A stretch of DNA of 64,000 nt from RGIG2041 sp045546315 (GCA_045546315.1 JAZQCN010000036.1:62001-126000), one strand, 5' to 3'. Counted from the first letter of the stretch, positions 24,359 to 33,791 are shown. Made by a program: numbers and translations. The notes: generated by a model from the letters alone, not told the origin.

Positions 24359-25123
24359 AAAATATCTTTGTCTGTGAATTTCATACATCAGCACTGCAGC
24401 AGCTGCCGAAGCGTTTAAGCTGTTGACATGCCCCTTCATCGGGATGCTGACCATAAAGTCGCAGTTTTCCTTCACGAGGCGGCTGATGCCTTCGCCTTCG
24501 GAGCCGATGACCACCGCAAGCGGTCCGGTCATATCCGTTTTATACAGCTCGGAAGCGCCTTCTGCATCCGTTCCACACACCCAAAGGCCAGCGTCCTTCA
24601 GCTTTTTGATGCACTGCGTGAGGTTCGTTACCTTACATACCGGCATATACTCCGTTGCGCCGGCAGATGCCTTTGCCGCAATGGCATTTAGCGCCACGCT
24701 TCGGTGCTTCGGGATAATTACGCCGTGCGCGCCGCAGCACTCCGCTGTACGGATAATCGAGCCGAGGTTGCCTGCATCGTTTAAGGAGTCGCACAAAATG
24801 ACAAACGGCGCTTCGCCCTTATCTGCGGCATTTTGCAAAATTTCCTCAACGGAAACATAGGTTGCCGCCGCAACATAGGCGATGATGCCCTGATGCGCGC
24901 CCGTCTGACTAATTGCATCGAGCTTACTACGCTCCACCTCGCTTACGAGGATTTTCTGCGCCTTTGCAAGCGCAAGGATGCGTGTAATCGCACCCTTGTT
25001 ATCGCTTTTTGCTATTAAAATTTTATCAATCTGCCGACCGGCACGCAGCGCCTCAAACACCGGGTTTCTGCCCTCTAAAATGTCCTCGCGCAGCTCCGTC
25101 AGCTCGTTTTGTCTTTTATTCAT
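24353..25123 (-). CDS. rlmB: 23S rRNA 2'-O-ribose methyltransferase, RlmB/SpoU family
   Basis: 256 residues. N-terminal substrate-binding part (EGRNPVFEALRAGRQIDKILIA) and C-terminal SPOUT knot with motif 1 LCDSLNDAGNLGSIIRTAE, motif 2 VVIGSEGEGIS and motif 3 IPMKGHVNSLNASAAAAVLMYE, which bind S-adenosylmethionine in the trefoil knot. RlmB methylates G2251 of 23S rRNA in E. coli. The start codon shares one base with the lysC stop (TAATG), so it is coupled to the aspartate-pathway operon. Confidence 0.92.
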   Translation of the reverse strand: MNKRQNELTELREDILEGRNPVFEALRAGRQIDKILIAKSDNKGAITRILALAKAQKILVSEVERSKLDAISQTGAHQGIIAYVAAATYVSVEEILQNAADKGEAPFVILCDSLNDAGNLGSIIRTAECCGAHGVIIPKHRSVALNAIAAKASAGATEYMPVCKVTNLTQCIKKLKDAGLWVCGTDAEGASELYKTDMTGPLAVVIGSEGEGISRLVKENCDFMVSIPMKGHVNSLNASAAAAVLMYEIHRQRYFK

Positions 25124-26337
25124 TATACTCTACCCAAATCAAACTTGTCGTGAATTGCTACAACTGCGCGCTCTGCATCCGCTCTGTCGATAAGCACGGA
25201 AACCTTGATTTCAGAAGTCGCAATCATACGCACATTGATATTGCTCTGGAACAGCGCCTCAAACATCTTGGATGCAACACCTGCGTTGGAAACCATACCT
25301 GCACCAACGATGGAAACCTTGGAAACGGTATCATCGAAAACAATCTTCTTTGCGCCGATAACATCGTTTGCCGCATTCAATACATCGAGTGCCTCCTGGA
25401 GTCTGTCGGAAGCAACGGTAAAGCTGATGTCTCTTGTGCCGTCTCTGCCTTCGGACTGGATAATTAAGTCAACATTGATATCCTTTGCCGCCAGCTTGGA
25501 GAAGATTGTATATACCTTACCCGGCTGATCGTCTACCTCCATCACTGCAATGCTTGCTGTATTGTTATCGCGTGCTACGCCTCTTACCATCATCTTTTCC
25601 ACGTCTTTTACCTCCTTAACGGTTGTACCCTCTACTCTGTGCAAGCTGGAGAGCACCTTTAACTTTACATTATATTTTTTCGCCATTTCAACCGAACGGT
25701 TGTTTAATACATTCGCACCGAGACTTGCCAGCTCAAGCATTTCATCATAGGAAATATCGTTGAGCTTTACAGCATCCGGACAGATGCGCGGGTCTGTTGT
25801 GTACACGCCGTCAACATCTGTATAAATCTCGCAAACATCTGCGCTGAGCGCCGCCGCAAGTGCAACTGCGGAGGTGTCCGAGCCGCCGCGGCCGAGCGTT
25901 GTGATATCGTCGTATTTGTTTAAGCCCTGGAAGCCTGCAACAACAACAATCTTGTTTTTATCCAGCTCAACCTTTAAGCGCTCTGTGTTAATCTTATGAA
26001 TTCTTGCCATACCGTACTGGCTGCTGGTGTTAAAGCCTGCCTGCCAGCCTGTCAGCGAAATCGCCGGGCAGCCGAGCTTTTCAATTGCCATTGCCAAAAG
26101 CGAAATCGAAATCTGCTCACCGGTGGCTAAAAGCATATCCATCTCACGCTTAGACGGTCTTTCACTGATTTCCTTCGCCTTTTCAATCAGGTCATCCGTT
26201 GTATCGCCCTGCGCGGACACAACAACGACCACCTGGTTGCCTTCCTTGTACTTATCTGTAATAATTCGTGCTACATTGAACACTCTCTCGGCATTGGCAA
26301 CCGAGCTGCCGCCGAATTTCTGTACTACCAAACTCAC
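25123..26337 (-). CDS. lysC: Aspartate kinase
   Basis: 404 residues. VVQKFGGSSVANAERV (4-19) and GRGGSDTSAVALAAAL are kinase-domain signatures; two C-terminal ACT domains follow (about 265-404, with MVSNAGVASKMFEAL...MIATSEIKVSVLID), the site of lysine and/or threonine feedback. It makes aspartyl phosphate, first step of Lys/Thr/Met and diaminopimelate synthesis. The start is GTG. It follows hom by 13 bp and is coupled to rlmB. Confidence 0.96.
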   Translation of the reverse strand: MSLVVQKFGGSSVANAERVFNVARIITDKYKEGNQVVVVVSAQGDTTDDLIEKAKEISERPSKREMDMLLATGEQISISLLAMAIEKLGCPAISLTGWQAGFNTSSQYGMARIHKINTERLKVELDKNKIVVVAGFQGLNKYDDITTLGRGGSDTSAVALAAALSADVCEIYTDVDGVYTTDPRICPDAVKLNDISYDEMLELASLGANVLNNRSVEMAKKYNVKLKVLSSLHRVEGTTVKEVKDVEKMMVRGVARDNNTASIAVMEVDDQPGKVYTIFSKLAAKDINVDLIIQSEGRDGTRDISFTVASDRLQEALDVLNAANDVIGAKKIVFDDTVSKVSIVGAGMVSNAGVASKMFEALFQSNINVRMIATSEIKVSVLIDRADAERAVVAIHDKFDLGRV

Positions 26338-26350
26338 TGTATTCTCCCCC

Positions 26351-27556
26351 TTAATCCATCACTCGAATATAGCTCTTTACACAATCGCCGAGCTTTGCAA
26401 TCTTTTCTATCATATGCGCTTCCTTTTCCGCCGGTGCGATAAAGCATACCTGCTCGTCACTGTCGGCAAAAGTAGTATCTGTACCGAAGATTGCGCGCAC
26501 CTCGTCTACCGTTACGCCGTCTGCGCGAACAAACATTGCACCCTCAGCCTCGGTATGCGCTTCGGTCAATTCCTGCGCACCTGCAGTCCAGATGAAGTTT
26601 TTATTCTCCCCTGCGCTGACAATATCAATCACATCGCCCAAAACCGCACTCGCTGTCGGCAGCTTGCCTGCGCCTCTGCCGTAGAACATTACATCACCCA
26701 CGCTGTCGCCGCGCACCATAATGGCATTAAATACATCCTCTACCATCGCCAGCGGCGTGCCCTTTTTAATCAGCATCGGCGAAACGCGGCAAAGCGTTTT
26801 CCCGTTCTGATTGCGGGTGTAGCCAATCAGCTTAATCACATAGCCCAGGCGACCTGCAAGCTTTACATCATCTAAGGTAATCTTGGTAATACCTTCGGTA
26901 TAAACCTTTTCGCTGTCCTGCGCATTGCCAAAAGCAAGCGATGCCAAAATGCTGATTTTGCGGCAAGCATCGTGCCCTTCTACATCCGCTTCCGGGTTAC
27001 GCTCTGCATACCCGAGCGCCTGCGCCTCGGCAAGTGCTTCCTCAAACGACTTATTGTTATGAATCATCTGCGTTAAGATGTAGTTTGTTGTGCCGTTTAA
27101 AATACCGAAAATCTCAGTGATATTATTTGCTGCAAGACATTTATGCATCGGGCGGATAATCGGAATACCGCCGCCGACACTTGCCTCAAACAAGTAGTTG
27201 ACATTCTTTTCCTTCGCAATCGCCAGAAGCTCCGTGCCACACTTGGCAACGAGCTCTTTATTGCTTGTAACAACGCTTTTACCCGCAAGCAGCGCCTTCT
27301 TAGTGAAGGTGTATGCCGGCTCAACGCCGCCAATGGTTTCCACAACAACGCTTACAGAAGCATCATTTAAAATATCATCGTAGTTTTTTGTAAAAATTTC
27401 TTTTCTCGGATGCGTGTCAAAATCGCGTAAATCCAAAACATGCGTTACTGCAATTTTTTTACCGACCTTGCGTGCGATACCGTCTGCATTCGTGTCTAAA
27501 ATATCATACACACCGCTGCCGACCGTACCGTAACCGAGGATTGCAATATTTACCAT
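26351..27556 (-). CDS. hom: Homoserine dehydrogenase
   Basis: 401 residues. NAD(P)-binding GYGTVGSGVYDIL (8-20), the catalytic core NGTTNYILTQM and the conserved EADVEGHDACRKISILASLAF segment. A short ACT-like C terminus (after about 350) is reduced compared with longer homologues of around 430 residues, so feedback by threonine may differ. It reduces aspartate semialdehyde to homoserine. In operon with the ACT regulator (12 bp upstream) and lysC (13 bp downstream); thrB and thrC are not present here. Confidence 0.96.
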   Translation of the reverse strand: MVNIAILGYGTVGSGVYDILDTNADGIARKVGKKIAVTHVLDLRDFDTHPRKEIFTKNYDDILNDASVSVVVETIGGVEPAYTFTKKALLAGKSVVTSNKELVAKCGTELLAIAKEKNVNYLFEASVGGGIPIIRPMHKCLAANNITEIFGILNGTTNYILTQMIHNNKSFEEALAEAQALGYAERNPEADVEGHDACRKISILASLAFGNAQDSEKVYTEGITKITLDDVKLAGRLGYVIKLIGYTRNQNGKTLCRVSPMLIKKGTPLAMVEDVFNAIMVRGDSVGDVMFYGRGAGKLPTASAVLGDVIDIVSAGENKNFIWTAGAQELTEAHTEAEGAMFVRADGVTVDEVRAIFGTDTTFADSDEQVCFIAPAEKEAHMIEKIAKLGDCVKSYIRVMD

Positions 27557-27568
27557 AGCCTTTACTCC

Positions 27569-28012
27569 TTATTCCCCTGAAATAATCTCAACCTTTTGTA
27601 CACCGCCGACCGAACGAAGCTTTTTAATCAGCTGGTCAATGCGCATCGTCATCTCGCTGATACGCAGCGAAACCGTGATACTGGCAAGCTGGTTGACCGG
27701 AATGTTTTGATTGATGGTCAACACACTGATTTGCGCGGATGCAAGCACCTTCAATATGCCCGAAAGCACACCGGTCCGGTCCGCCACCTCAAACAAAAGC
27801 GTTACAATCTTGTCCTTGCCCATTTCTTCGAACGGAAATACGCTGTCCTTATACTTGTAAAACGCCGAACGGCTGATTTTCAGTCGCTCTGCTGCTTCGG
27901 AGGCCGTTTGACACGCGCCGGTTTTCAAGAGGCGCTTTGCCTCAATGACCTTTAAAAAGATATCCGGCAAAACTGCGGTGTCAATCAATAAAAATTCAGT
28001 TTTCTGCTGCAA
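27569..28012 (-). CDS. pheB: PheB-like ACT-domain protein (UPF0735)
   Basis: 147 residues. A helix-turn-helix-like N-terminal half (LKISRSAFYKYKDSVFPF, about 44-61) is followed by an ACT domain (about 68-147) with TLLFEVADRTGVLSGILKVLA. This matches the PheB/UPF0735 family next to hom in Bacillus. The role there is not settled; the HTH-ACT layout suggests an amino-acid-responsive regulator. The start is TTG with GGAGG 7 nt away. First gene of the hom-lysC-rlmB operon. Confidence 0.9.
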   Translation of the reverse strand: MQQKTEFLLIDTAVLPDIFLKVIEAKRLLKTGACQTASEAAERLKISRSAFYKYKDSVFPFEEMGKDKIVTLLFEVADRTGVLSGILKVLASAQISVLTINQNIPVNQLASITVSLRISEMTMRIDQLIKKLRSVGGVQKVEIISGE

Positions 28013-28065
28013 AAGCTCACCTCCGTTCGTGTGCGCGATACAAAAACATCTGTATTCGCACTATG

Positions 28066-28094
28066 GAATCATACCACAAAGCACGCACTGTGTC
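28066..28094 (-). promoter_or_regulatory. Sigma-A promoter of the pheB-hom-lysC-rlmB operon
   Basis: TTGACA (28089-28094), 17-bp spacer, TATGAT (28066-28071) on the minus strand. No T-box or lysine riboswitch is seen in the short leader. Confidence 0.85.
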
Positions 28095-28195
28095 AATACT
28101 TATAATAAGAAAAAAACGAATTTCCGGGGCAAAAAAGAAGGAAAACCCCTGCCGGATGTAGAAATTAGCTAAATATGGTTAGGGAGGGATGTACA

Positions 28196-28591
28196 ATGGC
28201 AGACAAATTGTTCAAAAAGTCTTTTATGGGCGGCTATAACCGCAAGCTCGTCGATGCAAAATTCACAGAGCTTTCCGCAAAGCTTGCTGCCGCAGAAGAA
28301 AGAATAGAAGCTTTGCGTGTACAGCTATCCGAAAAGGATACGCAGCTGCGCAAACTTGAGGAGGAGCGCGCCTTTATTTCCGATGCGCTTTTAACCGCAA
28401 AGAAGGAAGGCGAGCGTATGCTGGAGGAAACGCAGGCGCACATTGCCGCCGTGCAGGCAGAGGCGCAGGCTGAGCTTGAGCGCTTGCAGGCATTGGCTGA
28501 AGAGGAGCGCGCGCTGATTCGCAGCTACCAAAAGCAGGCAAGCAGCGTATTAAAAGAGTATAAAGAGCGCGTAAACAGCATATCCATTTAA
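28196..28591 (+). CDS. DivIVA-like coiled-coil protein
   Basis: 131 residues from the ATG at 28196, preceded by AGGGAGGG. FKKSFMGGYNRKLVDAKFTEL (5-25) resembles the DivIVA/GpsB membrane-binding start, including the Gly-Tyr-Asn turn and Val-Asp. A long heptad-rich coiled coil follows (about 26-131, rich in Glu/Ala/Leu). Such proteins bind curved membrane and recruit division or wall-synthesis partners. It is shorter than true DivIVA. It is followed 24 bp later by uppP, with which it probably forms an operon. Confidence 0.75.
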   Translation: MADKLFKKSFMGGYNRKLVDAKFTELSAKLAAAEERIEALRVQLSEKDTQLRKLEEERAFISDALLTAKKEGERMLEETQAHIAAVQAEAQAELERLQALAEEERALIRSYQKQASSVLKEYKERVNSISI

Positions 28592-28615
28592 CAGTGAACC
28601 GTAAAGGAGAACATT

Positions 28616-29446
28616 ATGAATTGGTTTCAAGCACTGATTTTAGGCTTGGTACAGGGGCTGACAGAGTTTCTGCCGGTTTCCAGCTCCGGGCACATTGTCA
28701 TTTTCAGTAATATTTTAAATGTACAAATCGAGGACGGCAACGCATTCTCCGTGCTTTTGCATCTGGCAACCTTTTTGTCGGTCTGCATTATGTACAGAGA
28801 GGATGTATGGATGCTGATTCGCGAATTCTTTTTATGGCTCGGCGATTTGCTGCGCGGTCGCTTTAAGGTGGAAACGCCGGAGCGCCGCATGCTGATTATG
28901 CTGATCTATGCAACGATCCCCGCCGTGGTTGTCGGTTTTGTCTTTAAAGCATTCGACTTGGACGCAAAGCTTTCGATTTTACCGGTGGTCGGCGTAACCC
29001 AGCTTTTAACGGCAACGCTGATGTATATTGTGAATCGCTTCGGCGACGGCACACTCGACAAACAAAACGCCGGCTTCGGCACGGCATGGCTCGTCGGCCT
29101 CGCGCAGGCTTGCGCTCTGCTGCCGGGCTTGTCGCGCAGCGGCTCAACCATCACTGCAGCGCGTGCGTGCGGCTACAAAAAAGAGTTTGCCATTAAGTTT
29201 TCCTTCTTAATGTCGCTTCCGGCCATTTTGGGCGCAGCCGTACTGGAGGGTGCATCCCTGATTGCGGACGGTGCATTTTCCGTTGAGCTTTTGCCGACAA
29301 TTATCGCCTTTGTTGCTGCAATGGTTTCCGGCATACTTGCCATTCAGTTTATGATTCGTCTTTTAAAAAACAACCGTTTTTATGTTTTTTCAATTTATTG
29401 TGTGCTCACAGGCATTCTTTGTCTTGTATTTGGCTTCATAAAGTAG
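28616..29446 (+). CDS. uppP: Undecaprenyl-diphosphatase UppP (BacA family)
   Basis: 276 residues, about eight membrane helices. The two catalytic motifs are present: GLTEFLPVSSSGH (about 14-26) and PGLSRSGSTITAARA (about 172-186). It recycles undecaprenyl pyrophosphate to the monophosphate lipid carrier for peptidoglycan and wall polymers. It lies directly after a DivIVA-like gene. A terminator follows. Confidence 0.95.
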   Translation: MNWFQALILGLVQGLTEFLPVSSSGHIVIFSNILNVQIEDGNAFSVLLHLATFLSVCIMYREDVWMLIREFFLWLGDLLRGRFKVETPERRMLIMLIYATIPAVVVGFVFKAFDLDAKLSILPVVGVTQLLTATLMYIVNRFGDGTLDKQNAGFGTAWLVGLAQACALLPGLSRSGSTITAARACGYKKEFAIKFSFLMSLPAILGAAVLEGASLIADGAFSVELLPTIIAFVAAMVSGILAIQFMIRLLKNNRFYVFSIYCVLTGILCLVFGFIK

Positions 29447-29452
29447 TATAAT

Positions 29453-29489
29453 AGAAGGGGTTTAGAATAAACCTCTTCTTTTTATTTTT
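29453..29489 (+). terminator. Intrinsic terminator after uppP
   Basis: Stem AGAAGGGGTTT/AAACCTCTTCT with G:U pairs, 5-nt loop, then a T-rich run. Confidence 0.8.
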
Positions 29490-29509
29490 CAGGAAAGGGC
29501 GGAAAATGT

Positions 29510-30340
29510 ATGAACTGGTCAAGAACAAAAACCTGGCTGATTGTGCTGTTTATTGGCATCAATCTGTTTTTGATTTTCACGCTCGTAAAAGAAAATATAG
29601 CACAATCCACCATTTCCGAGCAAATGGTTGCAGATACGGTTGCCATTTTGGCGCGAAACGACATTAAGGTGGACAACCAATTGATTCCGCGCAAAATGCC
29701 GGCACTCAGCGCCGTTGCAGTACACAACTCCGTTACCGACCAGAAAGCGCTGGCGGAAGCACTGCTCGGCGGTAAGGCCGTACTCAATAAAGAAACCGGT
29801 AATTATATGCGTTCCACGGCTTTCGTCGGCTTTGACGGCGACTCCTTTACCTATGTAAACATCAATCCGGCAAAAAGAGACCTCTTCTCTACAACAGACG
29901 AAGCCGTTAACTATGCAAAAGACTTCTTTACACGCGCTGCACTGGATATGAGCAAGGCGCAGGTCTCCGTACTTTCCGAAAACGGAGACGAGGTCAAGCT
30001 TTTGTTTACACAGCGGTTAGACAGCTATCCGCTTTTAGATTCGCAATTGGAGGTAACTATAACGACTAAGGGCATCAGCAACGCAAACGGCTGTTGGTTT
30101 TTTATGGCGGACGAGCAAACCGGTCGCGGCTCTGCCGGCGGTCGTGTAAAAGAAATTACATCCGTGCTGATTGACTTTATTTCCGATGCATACCGCGCGG
30201 GCAGCTCCAACCATATTGTTGATATCACACTCGGCTACACCACCGGCAACAAGAGCACCTACCACCGCTCTGTTTCCGCGATGCCGACCTGGCGCATTAC
30301 TACCGCAGACGGCAGAGTGTACTATTACGACGCAAACTAA
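29510..30340 (+). CDS. YycI-like two-component regulatory accessory protein
   Basis: 276 residues. MNWSRTKTWLIVLFIGINLFLIFTLVKEN is a single N-terminal membrane helix with the start typical of YycI (WalI); the rest is an outside domain with a repeated YycI-type fold (FSTTDEAVNYAKDFF, LTLGYTT-like ends). In Bacillus YycI and YycH bind the WalK histidine kinase and modulate wall homeostasis. Here no walRK or yycH genes are adjacent, only uppP upstream and ygiQ downstream. The family call is moderately firm, the function in this setting is inferred. Confidence 0.65.
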   Translation: MNWSRTKTWLIVLFIGINLFLIFTLVKENIAQSTISEQMVADTVAILARNDIKVDNQLIPRKMPALSAVAVHNSVTDQKALAEALLGGKAVLNKETGNYMRSTAFVGFDGDSFTYVNINPAKRDLFSTTDEAVNYAKDFFTRAALDMSKAQVSVLSENGDEVKLLFTQRLDSYPLLDSQLEVTITTKGISNANGCWFFMADEQTGRGSAGGRVKEITSVLIDFISDAYRAGSSNHIVDITLGYTTGNKSTYHRSVSAMPTWRITTADGRVYYYDAN

Positions 30341-30358
30341 GTATACAGGAACTTGCTT

Positions 30359-32269
30359 ATGAAAGATTTTTTACCGATTACAACCGAAGATTTAAAAAAG
30401 CGCGGCTGGGATACGCCCGACTTTATCTACATCGTCGGCGACGCCTATGTCGACCACCCAAGCTTCGGCCATGCCATCATTTCGCGTGTGCTGGAGGCAC
30501 ACGGCTACAGCGTCGGCATCATCGCACAACCGGACTGGCGCAGCACAAAAGACTTTAAAAGGCTCGGTCGCCCGCGCCTCGGCGTACTCGTCTCGAGCGG
30601 TAACATCGACTCGATGGTCAACCACTATACTGCGGCAAAAAAACCGCGCAGCGAGGATTTATATTCCCCGGGCGGTGAAGCCGGGCACAGACCGGACCGC
30701 GCCGTCATTGTATACTGCAACCGCATTCGCGAGGCGTTTGGTGACATTCCGATTATTATCGGCGGCGTAGAAGCGAGCCTCAGGCGCTTTGCGCACTATG
30801 ACTACTGGGATAATAAGGTACGCCGCAGCGTGCTGTTGGACAGCCGCGCGGATTTGCTCATCTACGGCATGGGCGAAAAGCAAATTGTGCAAATTGCGGA
30901 TGCCCTCGAAAAGGGTATTCCGGTTAAAAAAATACGCCATATCAACGGCACCTGCTTTGTTGCAGACAAGGAATATGCACAGGAGGGCATCCTGCTCGAC
31001 AGCTTTGAGACCGTTTCGTCAGACAAGCCTGCCTACGCCAAAGCGTGCCGCATTCAGTACGAAGAACAAGACCCGATTCGCGGCAAGCGCCTGATTCAAC
31101 CGCACCACGATAAACTGTTGGTGCAGAATCCGCCGATGCTGCCTTTAAACACCAAGGAATTAGATGCCGTATACGCTCTGCCGTATATGCGCACCTACCA
31201 CCCGAGCTATGAAGCTATGGGCGGTATTCCCGCAATCGCAGAGGTCAAGTTTTCAATCACCAGCTGCCGCGGCTGCTACGGCGCGTGCAACTTCTGTGCG
31301 CTCACCTTTCACCAGGGGCGCATCGTGCAATCGCGCAGTCACGAGTCCATTTTGGCAGAAGCGCAGAAAATCATCTGGGAGCCTGACTTTAAGGGCTACA
31401 TCCACGATGTCGGCGGGCCGACCGCAGATTTCAGAAAGCCTGCCTGCAAAAACCAGCTGAAGGTCGGCGCCTGCAAAAACAAGCAATGCCTGTTCCCGAC
31501 GCCGTGCAAAAACTTAGAAGCAGACCACAGCGACTATTTGGCGCTCTTGCGCAAGCTGCGCAGCTTGGACAGAGTCAAAAAGGTATTTGTGCGCTCCGGT
31601 CTGCGCTATGACTATATTATGGCAGACAAGGATGACACCTTTTTCACCGAGCTTTGTGCACACCATGTCAGCGGTCAGTTAAAAGTGGCGCCGGAGCATG
31701 TGAGTGAAAATGTATTAAAGTATATGGGTAAGCCGGCAGGCGGCGTCTATAAGCGTTTTTCAGACAAATACTACGCCATCAACGCCAAGCTCGGCAAGCA
31801 GCAATACCTCGTTCCCTATTTGATGAGCTCGCACCCGGGCTCAACCTTAAAGGATGCGGTTATGCTGTCGCTGTTTTTGCGCGACAACGGTTTAAATCCG
31901 CAGCAGGTGCAGGATTTTTATCCCACACCGGGCACGATTTCCACCGCAATGTTTTACACAGAGCTTGACCCGTACACCGGCAAAAAGCTCTATGTCGCCA
32001 AAACGCCGGAGGAAAAGGCAATGCAGCGCGCACTGCTGCAGTATAAAAACCCGGCAAACCACAACCTGGTCCGCAAGGCGCTGCGCCTGTGCGGCAGAGA
32101 AGATTTAATCGGCTTTACTAAAAATTGTCTTGTGCGGCCAGAGCCGGGCAAGCAAGCAAATACAGGAGGAAATAAAAATGGCAATTATTATGGACGGAAA
32201 GGCACTTTCCAAAAAGATAAAGGAAAATCTGGCAGTAGAGGTCGCAAAGCTCAAGACAAACGGCGTTAA
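30359..32269 (+). CDS. ygiQ: YgiQ-family radical SAM protein
   Basis: 636 residues. N-terminal UPF0313 domain (1-290, with YIVGDAYVDHPSFGHAIISRVLE and PIIIGGVEASLRR) and a radical SAM core whose cluster motif C306-x3-C310-x2-C313 lies in CRGCYGACNFC. RSGLRYDYIM and KVAPEHVSENVLKYMGKP follow. Substrate is unknown for the family. The last 30 residues are rich in Lys, Arg and Gly and are encoded over the start of folD, a 92-nt overlap. Such basic tails are common in YgiQ homologues. ATG at 30359 (AGGA 8 nt upstream) is preferred over a TTG at 30353. Confidence 0.93.
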   Translation: MKDFLPITTEDLKKRGWDTPDFIYIVGDAYVDHPSFGHAIISRVLEAHGYSVGIIAQPDWRSTKDFKRLGRPRLGVLVSSGNIDSMVNHYTAAKKPRSEDLYSPGGEAGHRPDRAVIVYCNRIREAFGDIPIIIGGVEASLRRFAHYDYWDNKVRRSVLLDSRADLLIYGMGEKQIVQIADALEKGIPVKKIRHINGTCFVADKEYAQEGILLDSFETVSSDKPAYAKACRIQYEEQDPIRGKRLIQPHHDKLLVQNPPMLPLNTKELDAVYALPYMRTYHPSYEAMGGIPAIAEVKFSITSCRGCYGACNFCALTFHQGRIVQSRSHESILAEAQKIIWEPDFKGYIHDVGGPTADFRKPACKNQLKVGACKNKQCLFPTPCKNLEADHSDYLALLRKLRSLDRVKKVFVRSGLRYDYIMADKDDTFFTELCAHHVSGQLKVAPEHVSENVLKYMGKPAGGVYKRFSDKYYAINAKLGKQQYLVPYLMSSHPGSTLKDAVMLSLFLRDNGLNPQQVQDFYPTPGTISTAMFYTELDPYTGKKLYVAKTPEEKAMQRALLQYKNPANHNLVRKALRLCGREDLIGFTKNCLVRPEPGKQANTGGNKNGNYYGRKGTFQKDKGKSGSRGRKAQDKRR

Positions 32270-33017
32270 TCCGTGCCTGGCGGTGATTATCGTCGGCGAG
32301 GACCCGGCAAGCAAGGTTTATGTCGCCGGCAAAATCCGCGACTGCGGCGAAGTCGGCATTGAATCCCGTGAGTTTGCGCTGCCGGAAAGCACAACGCAGG
32401 AAGAACTGATTGCGCTTGTAGAAAAGCTCAACGCAGATGATACGGTTTCCGGTCTTTTAGTGCAGCTCCCGCTGCCGAAGCACTTAGATGAAAAAGCAGT
32501 CATTGATACCATCCGCCCAGACAAGGATGTTGATGCCTTCCACCCGGCAAATGTGGGCAAAATCATGATTGGCGACTATGACTTTCTGCCGTGCACACCG
32601 GCAGGCGTTATGGAATTATTAGACGAGTACAACATCGATATCGCAGGCAAGGAATGTGTGGTTGTCGGCAGAAGCAATATCGTCGGCAAGCCGCAGTCTA
32701 TGCTGCTTCTGCAGCGCCACGGTACGGTGACCATTTGCCACTCTAAAACAAAGGATTTGGCAGAAATCACGCGCCGCGCAGACATTTTGGTTGTAGCCAT
32801 CGGCAGAGGCGAATTCATCAAGGGTGATATGATTAAGGAAGGCGCAGTTGTTATTGATGTCGGTATGAACAGAAACGCCGAGGGCAAGCTCGTCGGTGAT
32901 GTTGAATTTGCAAGTGCAGAGAAAAAAGCGTCCTATATTACACCTGTACCGGGCGGCGTTGGTGTAATGACACGCGCCATCTTAATGAAAAACACCATCC
33001 GCGCAGCACAGAAATAA
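32178..33017 (+). CDS. folD: Bifunctional methylenetetrahydrofolate dehydrogenase / cyclohydrolase
   Basis: 279 residues. DPASKVYVAGKIRDCGEVGI holds the catalytic Tyr and Lys region; LLVQLPLPKHLDEKAVIDTIRPDKDVDAFHPANVG and the C-terminal PVPGGVGVMTRAILMKNT are signatures. The Rossmann part starts VVVGRSNIVGKP. It interconverts 5,10-methylene-, methenyl- and 10-formyl-THF. The ATG at 32178 has AGGAGG 8 nt upstream. Both the ribosome site and the first 92 nt lie inside the ygiQ frame. rsmG follows after 12 bp. Confidence 0.97.
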   Translation: MAIIMDGKALSKKIKENLAVEVAKLKTNGVNPCLAVIIVGEDPASKVYVAGKIRDCGEVGIESREFALPESTTQEELIALVEKLNADDTVSGLLVQLPLPKHLDEKAVIDTIRPDKDVDAFHPANVGKIMIGDYDFLPCTPAGVMELLDEYNIDIAGKECVVVGRSNIVGKPQSMLLLQRHGTVTICHSKTKDLAEITRRADILVVAIGRGEFIKGDMIKEGAVVIDVGMNRNAEGKLVGDVEFASAEKKASYITPVPGGVGVMTRAILMKNTIRAAQK

Positions 33018-33029
33018 GGAATATTGATT

Positions 33030-33743
33030 ATGAAAACAATTCTTTCATCCGGGCTGGATGCTTTAGGCATCCCCTACTCGGAGGCAACACTGGACAATTT
33101 AGTTACATATTACGAACTGCTGGTAGAAACCAACAAGGTGATGAACTTAACCGCCATTACCGAGGCGGAAGAGGTTGCACGAAAGCACTTTTTAGACAGC
33201 GCCGTGCTCCTTTCGATTGAAAAGCTGCCGAAAGGCGCGAAAATCATCGATGTCGGTACCGGCGCAGGCTTTCCGGGCATGGTTTTAAAAATTCTCCGCC
33301 CGGATTTAGACATCACGCTTCTGGATTCTTTGGCAAAACGCATCCACTTTCTCAAAGAAGTGGCACAAACGCTGAAGCTTTGCGATAAACTGACGCTTGT
33401 GCACGCGCGCGCCGAGGATTTGGCACGCGACGACAAATACAGAGAGCGTTTCGCATTTGCCGTGTCCCGCGCGGTAGCAAATTTGAACACTTTGTCGGAA
33501 TACTGCCTGCCGTTTGTGAAAATCGGCGGAAAAATGGCAGCCTACAAAGGCCCGAACGCCGAAGAGGAATTAAGCGGTGCACAAAACGCCATTGAAATTC
33601 TCGGCGGCAAAGCAGCCGGTATCGTACCGGTTGCGGTCAGCGGCACTGACCTTGCACACAATGTAGTTTTCATCGACAAGGTTTTATCTACGCCGACAAA
33701 ATATCCCCGCAGCGGCAATAAGCCGTCAGCAAAACCTTTATAA
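33030..33743 (+). CDS. rsmG: 16S rRNA (guanine-527-N7)-methyltransferase RsmG
   Basis: 237 residues. NKVMNLTAITEAEEVARKHFLDS, the SAM-binding IDVGTGAGFPGMVLKI and SRAVANLNTLSEYCLPFVKIGGKMAAYKGPNAEEEL are typical. It methylates G527 of 16S rRNA. ATG at 33030 is preferred over TTG at 33024 since AAGGA is then 9 nt away. It ends close to the promoter of the Noc/ParB gene, matching the rsmG-noc neighbourhood known in Bacillota, although here rsmG comes first. Confidence 0.96.
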   Translation: MKTILSSGLDALGIPYSEATLDNLVTYYELLVETNKVMNLTAITEAEEVARKHFLDSAVLLSIEKLPKGAKIIDVGTGAGFPGMVLKILRPDLDITLLDSLAKRIHFLKEVAQTLKLCDKLTLVHARAEDLARDDKYRERFAFAVSRAVANLNTLSEYCLPFVKIGGKMAAYKGPNAEEELSGAQNAIEILGGKAAGIVPVAVSGTDLAHNVVFIDKVLSTPTKYPRSGNKPSAKPL

Positions 33744-33791
33744 TTTGCAACATAACAACTGCATATGTCGAAAAAGCAAAAACGGTTTTTC

